The position numbers and the translations under genes are program-made. 64,000 nt of DNA from NCBI RefSeq assembly GCF_013100865.1, contig NC_048308.1, positions 30,517,555 to 30,581,554 of the forward strand, given 5' to 3'. Positions 51,601 through 60,600 of the stretch are shown piece by piece. Below the pieces are notes generated by a model, which worked only from the letters and a program-made list of their open reading frames with translations, ran no database searches and had not been told where the DNA came from. Source of the DNA: Trachemys scripta elegans (lineage: Eukaryota > Chordata > Testudines > Emydidae). Positions within the stretch are counted from its first letter, which is position 1. Each line of letters opens with the position of its first letter.

Positions 51601-54600
51601 GTGATCTCTTTATCATGAAAGTGCAACTTACAAAATGTAGAGGTTTTTTTGTTACATAACTGCACTCAAAACCAAAACAATGCAAAACTTTAGAGCCTAC
51701 AAGTCATATGTCTCCTTCAGCAAATCGCTAAGACAAAAAAGTTTGTTTATAATTATGGGAGATAATGCTGCCCACTTCTTATTTACATCACCAGAATGTG
51801 AGAACAGGCGTTCGCATGGCACTTTGGTAGCCAGCATTGCAAGGTATTTACATGACAGATGTGCTAAACATTCATATGCCCCTTCATGCTTCGGCCACCA
51901 TTCCAGAGGACATGCTTACATGCTGATGAAGCTAGTTAGAAATATAATGTGCTATTTAAATTTGTGACTGAACTCCTTGGGGAAAACTGTACGTCTCTGG
52001 CTCTATTTTACCTGCATTCTGCCATATATATCATGTTATAGTAGTCTCTGATGATGACTCAGCACATGTTGTTCATTTTAAGAACACTTTCGCTGCAGAT
52101 TTGACAAAAACGCAAAGAAGGTACCAATGTGAGATTTCTAAAGATAGCTACAGCACTCAACCCAAGGTTTAAGAATCTGAAGTGCTGTCCAAAATGAGAA
52201 GGACGAGGTGTGGAGCATGCTTTCAGAAGTCTTAAAAGAGCAACACTCGGATGCGAAAACTACAGAACCTGAACCACTGACTCAGATGATGAAAATGAAC
52301 ATGGGTTGGTCTGCACTGCTTTGGATTGTTATTGAGCAGAACCCATCATCAGCATGGACGCATGTCCTCTGGTATGGTGGTTGAAGCATGAAAGAACATA
52401 TGAATCTTTAGCACATCTGGCATGTAAATATCTTGCGATGCCAGCTACAATATTGCCATGACAACACCTGTTCTCACTTTCAGGTGACATTTTGAATAAG
52501 ATGCAGGCAGCATTATCTTCTGCAAATGTAAACAATCTTGTTTGTCTGAGCGATTGGCTGAACAAGAAATAGGAGTGAGTGGACTTGTAGGCTCTAAAGT
52601 TTGATACTGTTTTATTTTTGAATGCAGTTTTTTTTGTATATAATTTTACATTTATAAGTTCAACTTTCATGATAAAGAGATCGCACTACAGTACTTATAT
52701 CAGGTGAATTGAAAAATACGATTTCTTTTGTTTTTTACAGTGCAAATAGTTCTTAAAAATAAATATAAAGGGAGCACTGTACACTTTGTATTCTGTGTTG
52801 TAATTGAAATCAATATATTTGAAAATGTAGAAAAACATCCAAAGAAATATAAACGGTATTCTATTATTGTTTAACAGTGCGATTAACCGCGATTAATTTT
52901 TTTAATCACACGGTTAACCACAATTAATTTTTTTAATTGCTTGACAGCCCTACTTTATACACATAAACCAGCTTGAAAGTGAGATAGATATTTTCTGGAG
53001 AAGTCCAGACAAACCAAGGATATGGGGTTGAGAAACTGAAGTACATGTTGGGATATAAAGACACCTTGTTCTGTCCAGCAGCATTTGGATCCTTATTACA
53101 TTTAAATATTTCGACAGAAATACAGTATAAAGGCCGATTATTATTTATGAGATTATTTTTAATTGAGAAACTCTTCTGAACGCAAAGTTTTACATAAGTG
53201 TTTTTCTATATTCTTCACGTGCCAGAGAACAAGATTAATCTAAAATATCAGTCAGTTGATTATATTTTCAACCCAATCTAAATTCAAACAAATGTTAATA
53301 TGGTAGTATTTTCTGGATGAAGATGAATGTAACTTACCGGATTGTTATCACTCCACTGCCAGGTTCCTAGAGAATCTGGATTCCTCTTATTAAGTCCCAC
53401 CCAGACCCATCGGTCATTACTGTAAATATACATATAAATGAAAAACCTCAACATGAGTGTATGTTCATTCTAGCACATTAAATAAAAAGATTAATGAGTC
53501 ATTTAAAAAGCCTTCCTTTAAATACCAAACTTTTGAGACAAGTACAAAAATACAAGTATAGCGTCTAATTCTGCAAACCATTCGCTTTGTCTAGGAAGCC
53601 CAGTATGAATTACTAGTATTGTATCCCAGTTTAACCAGCCTCTGATAGTACGTATTAATTAAGGAAATATTAATTTGGAGTCCTGTTACCTGGGATATTT
53701 AAAACAAAAGTAGCATAGATGAAACAAGCTAAGAGAAAGGGGTTTGTGTTTTCTCTCTTCTCTTAGGTTCTGATTCAGCAAAGCACTTAGGCACATGTTT
53801 ATTCCCCATTAAGTTCAATGAACTTACAAATGCAGGGTTGTCTTTTTTATTTTTGTTTTTCATTTTTAGGAGCGGGGTAATTAAAACTTAAAATTCTCAG
53901 TTCCATTCCAAGAGAAAGGTTGTCACTATAAAAGGGGATTTCAATGCATATATTCAAAACTGCAGTAATACCATAGGTCTCTTTACTATTGATTGGGACT
54001 TTCAGGGCATTGTGACAGAGTGGGATATATCTGGGTCAGACTGTGAACTCCATTTGTATTGTAAGCTCCATTTTGGTGCATGTCCAGCCTTGCCAAAGCA
54101 AGGTTATCAAGTGTTCTAGTCAGTTACGCTGCCAAGGGAACAGCGCTTGATATCTTGATGACTTCTCAGAGATCATCCTTCAACAAGACAACAATCTAGG
54201 GCCACCGACTCTGTCTCTAAACTACCAGTCCATTCCCATGGGAAAATGGATGCTTTACAAAGGGCCCTGGAGGGGGAAGGGAAAAGCATCACAGTAGAGC
54301 ACAAGGCAAAAAGGAAGAGAGACTTTATTTAAGGAGTGCTTTTCTGGCAAAGGATCTGTCCATCGCCACATACAAAAAGACAGGGTTGGAGAGAGAGAGA
54401 GGAGGCAGGAGGGACTCTGCCTAGCCTGAAATGCTGACCATACCATGGACTCACAGAAGAGATGAGCTCAAACTAGGCAAGGCAGCATCTCAGGACTTTT
54501 TAAAAAAAATTTATTTGCAAAGATCTGTATCTCTCGGGTGCTTTTTAAGGCCAGGTCTACACTACACCCCTAATTCGAACTAAGGTACGCAACTTCAGCT

Positions 54601-57600
54601 ACGTGAATAACGTAGCTGAAGTTCGAAGTACCTTAGTTCGAATTAGTTCGAACTTACCTTGGTCCACACGCGGCAGGCAGGCTCCCCCGTCGACTCCGCG
54701 GTACTCCTCTCGGCGAGCTGGAGTACCGCAGTCGACGGCGAGCACTTCCGGGTTCGACTTATCGCGTCCAGACTAGACGCGATAAGTCGAACCCAGAAGT
54801 TCGATTTCCAGCTGTCGAACTAGCGGGTAAGTGTAGCCAAGGCCTAAGAGGAAAGTGATGGTGATTAAAATTATTTTGCTAAGCCTGTGTTCCTTGCCTT
54901 ACCGGCCTTGAATGGGTTAATGTAGAAGCCAGAGTGCCCAGCCTACCTGGAACTCTCAGGGAGCAGAAGTAAACAGCTGGGGGTTGCGAGATCTGAGGCA
55001 CTGACTCCAGAGTCTGAGATGGCTGGACTGCTGAGTCCCATGTCCCAAGGAAGGGCTCAGACAAGAGGTATGAGTCTGAGAGTGTGCCCTAGAGACCCAG
55101 AGCTAGAAGCAGTGACTCAGCTCAGAAACACGTGGAACCTAGGCTAGAATTTGAGTCCATTTAAAATAGACTGCTGACTGTCTAGAAACGAAGTGGGACA
55201 ATTTCCAAGACCATCCATTTATATTTGTCCTCTAATTCTTTTTACAGAAAGTCTTGGTCATATTTTTATTTAATTTATAGACATACACCAAATCCTTTGT
55301 TGACTTACAATCCATGTAGCCTACTGAAGTCAGTGAGGTCTCTTTGGGTGTTAAGCTATCACAGAGTCTGGCCTATAGATGCAGATATTGTACGTAACTA
55401 GAGATTTTACAATTCTACATTCTAGATCATCATTTAGGGCCAAATCTTGGCTCTTACTCCAGTAACCAGATCTGCTGGGTTTAAGTCTAGGGGAAATGGC
55501 ACTTAATGCACTGGAGAATGAGGGCCAGCAATTCCACACAGATAGGGCTGATCCAAAATTCTCTGAAGTCAGTGGGAAGACTCCTATTGACTTCAGATCC
55601 AAAAAAGGCATTATTCATTGTGTTTACTGGGATTTTTATTAGTAGGATAGAAGTTTTACTTAAAAAATATTCCTTTCATGGCAAATATTTTGCCCTGCTC
55701 TAACATTAACCGTCTTCATATACCAGTGTGATATAAACTTACCATGTTCAATATTTTCTGCTCTTCTATAGTGATAGGAATTAAATTTGTACAAGTATAG
55801 ACTCTAAAGAACTTAGAATGCCCTGTATCACTCCCCAGCAAACCACTCAGAAACAGGTATTTACATCTACGGTAACAGCTGAATTGCTTCTGACATTCTG
55901 CTTTTAGGATTTTATTCTTCTACAATTGTCCATCCCTGCACAGTTAATCAAGCACTGCTTAACTCTCTCTGTCTCTCTCTGTCAAGTATCAGGGGGTAGC
56001 CATGTTAGTCTGTATCTACAAAAACAACAAGGAGTCTGGTGGCACCTTAAAGACTAACAGATTTATTTGGGCATAAGCTTTCGTGAGTTAAAACCTCACT
56101 TCTTCGGATGCATCCGAGGTTTTAACTCACGAAAGCTTATGCCCAAATAAATCTGTTAGTCTTTAAGGTGCCACCAGACTCCTTGTTGTTTTTGTCTCTC
56201 TCTGAGACACAACCCAAAGCTTAGAGTGGCATAAGGAATCACCACAGACACACATACTGACTAATGACCCTAAAACACTTATTTCAGAAGGCTTTGCAAT
56301 AATTACTTGAGGAAACAGAGCAGTTTTCAAAATCTTTGAACTTTGATGCTCCCACCTATTTTTTAAACAGATGTCAGGTCAAGAGTTTCCCCAATTTATT
56401 TCCCAATTTGTAATAATTTACCTGATTATGTAATAAGACTTTTCAGCTGATGTGGCACTTATAATATCAATTCATAGTTTGGCTTCTTTGTGAGAGATCC
56501 AACTTAATCATGAGACTTATTCAGCAACTGATCCACTATTTTTGATAGCACTCAAGCTCAAGTAAAGTCTTTTAGTACCCTACGTTGAGTGCACTATCAC
56601 TTCACCACAAAGTAAATTTAGAAGGCATCCCAAGCCAAAGTATCGCTGGAATACAGCTGTTAATTAAGACTCCATCTGCACTGCAGTTATGATGGTATCA
56701 GGGAACCTTGTTACAACACTGTTGTCCCCTGCTCCAGTTACAACATGGTTAAAAGTTGTATTGTAGATTGCACCTAAATATGTTCTAGTTTAAAACCTTG
56801 AGTAGTCTAGGTTTTGGGGTGGTTACAGTTAGATCATCATATAGTGTTGTAGCACAGATGGAACCTAAAATGGATTCAATCTATGCTTTACCATGGACTC
56901 AAATTTGATTGAATTTAAAGGATTGTAAGTCTCCATCATCTGCTGTTTCTGTGCTGAAGACTTTCCATTCAGATGAGGTGTACGCACACAGAATTAGAAC
57001 TTGGTAAATGCTACTAAGGGTACGTCTTCACTACCCGCCGGATCGGCGGGTAGTAATCTATCTTGTGGGGATCGATATATCGCGTCTCATTAAGACACAA
57101 TATATCGATCCCCGAACGCGCTCCATCGACTCCAGAACTCCACCAGAGCGAGCAGCGGTAGCGCAGTCGATGGGGGAGCCGTGGCTGTCGATCCCGCGCC
57201 ATGTGGACCCCAGGTAATTTGATCTAAGATACTTCGACTTCAGCTACGCTATTCGCGTAGCTGAAATTCCGTATCTTAGATCGATCTTCCTCCCAGTGTA
57301 GACCAGCCCTCAGTGTGGTATGGCCTTTTTTACTACTTGATGTAAATACTATATGGATCACTGACAATACTGCAACAGAGGTAGGTATTTTGCACTTTTC
57401 AAAGATTGTTCTGAAAGGAAAAAATAGTAACTCAGGAAATAAAAGTTCTAAATGCTTGAAAAGGGATTTTTGTCCCTTAATCTTAGCCATATGTCAGCTC
57501 AGATACAGGATTCAAAGCATGAGTGACGTCACCTGTTAATTTAACCTATAACATAAGCTAGAAATTAAAAGAGAGGGGGAAAACTAACAAAAATGGCTTT

Positions 57601-60600
57601 GGCCCATTTGGGCCAGAGCCACAACTCTGTTACCTGAAAAAGTTTATGATCAGTTCTTAAAAGCTATTTCAGAACATGGTGACTTCCTCGGTTCAGATGG
57701 GGACTAATGGTACTACCTGGAAACTGTGGGTGTGTTTTGAGGTCTAGAGTCTTACGGTTGGGTAGAAGTCTGGGAACACCTCATTTGGACCTATATCTCC
57801 TCTTCCTGGATGAAAAGGTAATAAAGGGAACCTGCTCCTTAGCCTTCATCATTCCACTGCACGGGTGCATGCTCAAGCGGGGCTGGTGATAATGCTGATC
57901 AGCTAGGGGCCAAGGCTACCCTTTCTTACAAGACACTCTGAAATCTATGGGAACAACAGAGACCCAATCCTCAGATCTCAGCCTATCACTGCTCCTCCTT
58001 CCAAGGTCTCCTGAAGCCATGTAAGCATGGCTTTTGTCCATACCTTGCTGCCATCACCCAATAATGCTCTTTCCAAAGTGTGGAAAAGCTGCCTCAGGGG
58101 AGTTAATGTCCTCAGCCCAGCAGCAAGTTATGATGATTTTTGTACTTTAACTTATGCTGCCTGAAAAGTGCACATGCTGTGTTAGTGGATGTTTGAATCT
58201 TTCCCTGACCATGCCCTGAGCTCTGTGGAGCCCTTTTTTGACACAAAGTACAGAAGTAGAATTATAGGAGAATACCACCACAGGTAGTTGGTCTTCCTTT
58301 CATACCCTACCATAGCCGAAAGTACCACACAACACTTCGGAGATGGATGTTTAATACAATTGTATTGTTCTAGTAAAGTCATCTATTTTGCTAGATATTT
58401 TGATTGCTATGGAAAAATAAAATACGGAAATTGAAACCAATCAATATTGGCCCATAAAAGTAATCTTATATTCCTTGATGAACTGATGCAGGAATAATTT
58501 TTTCAAATATAAAATCCTGGAATGTGGGAAGTTTGATAAAAACTGCCTAACAGAATTGATTGAATAACTGATTTTTTGGTTTGGTGGCCAAAATTGAATT
58601 TTTTTGTTTTTTCTCACAGACAAAAAACTGACAACAAATTGTTTAGGTCAAACAAATCAACATGGTCTAAACAAAATTAGCTCTTAATTGAAATGTCAAC
58701 ATAGTCTGTTTAGAAAATGTCAAAATGAGCTGCTTTGATTTTTTTTAAATAATGAATCCTCATTTTTTATTCATCCAAAACTGCATTTTTCAGCAAATTC
58801 ATTATTTGCCAGAAATGTTGCCCAGTTCTACCACTAATCTTAAGAATTGTTTTGAAAAATGTACACCCTGCTGACACTGGCTGCATTACCACGTAACCTG
58901 AACATTTTTTTAAGATCCGTTTTAAAAACATCTGTTTTAGAACCAAGGAACAGGGTCCTTATAGTTGATCTAGTCAATATCTCTTGAACTAGTTCAGTTG
59001 TTTCTTGCAAACCCACATACATATTAATAGAACTTTCCAGATTCAAATCAAATGATGAAGCAGATTTGTGTACATAATATATGTGAAGGCAAACTGGAAG
59101 TAGTAAATTGGTTCCTTTCCAATTGGTACAGCATTTTTAAATTAAGAGACATAACCAAACGCAAACTGCCACTTCCTATAACACCTCCAGAACTCCACTT
59201 CATTGCTAAGTATAAAACTGAAAAAACACTCACACACAATACTTTCATTCCTTTGAAATTTGCTCAACTGGATCTGCTACAGCCATCGTTCAAACTAGCT
59301 ACCACTAGACACTAGACAGCAAGTGTGAAAAACTGGGACGAGGGTGAGGGGTAATAGGTGCCTATAGAAGAAAAAGCCCTAAATATCGGGACTGTCCCTA
59401 TAAAATAGGGACATGTGGTCACCCTAGCTACCACATTCGTGGTACAGCAAAGAAATTTTAGTCCTTATTTCATTTAGGCAGGAAAAGGATGGCATGCTGT
59501 ATTTTACACTAACAGATACTTGGCATAATCAGAACACTTCTGCGTCTTCTTTGCCTCCAAGGTAAAAATCTGAGAAAACAGCAAGCTGGACTAAGTTAGC
59601 TACTCTTTCTCTATTGCCAAATGGAGAAGAAAACTCTCTTTTGCTAACATTTGAAAACGCCTAACAATGAGTCATGGGAGGGAAGGATGAGGGAAGATGC
59701 AGAGGTGCTGCTTCTTCCATGAGCTAAAATTATTCTACTGTATTACCAGTTTTGGGCAGAGAATGTGACTAAATAAATCCAGGGAAGACATACTATAAAC
59801 TGTGCAGTACTGCACCCTGACAATCATCCAGGGTTTTGTTGCTGAAACAATTTGCTGTTTGTTTTCTACTCTCATTTCCCCAAATATCTTATCTTGTTTT
59901 AAGAGAGTCTACATATCTCCCCGATCTCTGAAATCACTAGCTCTACATAATTAAAAAATGCAAAGCACAGTGTAAACTAATTGCACCGTGCAAATGTATT
60001 TAAAGAATAATAATTTTAATGTGCCAGTCTCCGGAGGCAATATTAACCATGTAACATCTCTTTAGTGGAAGTTAATGATCTCAAGACATAAGTGATTCAC
60101 TCCTGCACTCTCACCAACATTCTCTCCATGTTTTGGGCTATTGTTGTGTGCATTCTGTTATTGCTGCTCTGTTTGATTACACAGTCAGTTTATACTGTGC
60201 TTACTGTATTAGGGCCAATTTAAATTCCACTGTGGTCAAGTAAAAGACCCTAAATGACTTCAAGTGGGATATCCAAGACAGGAGTAAACAAATGCCTTAA
60301 ATCACGAAAGAGTCTTATAACCAGTGTTGTATCATTGGATATGACAGCTGGCAAGGCATGACTGGGGTTATGGAATGAAGGACTACGTGCAGTCAGATCC
60401 ACTGAAATCGATCTGGAACCCCACGAGGGCCGATACAGACCGGTCAACGTGGATGTGCCTGAACTGCCTGTGCATACAAACTGGCAGATCAAACACTAAT
60501 ATGATCAAACGAGGCTACTCTAATTACATGAGGTGAGGTGCACACCATGGAGCACCTGCTCATTTGCCAACTCTTTGGGAAGATCTGTGCAAAGTAGGAC

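Noticed and set aside
52329..52670. Minus-strand 113-codon open frame and its inverted counterpart at 51680-51967.
   Set aside because: They are the antisense of the hAT transposase remnant in the composite fold-back; not a separate gene.
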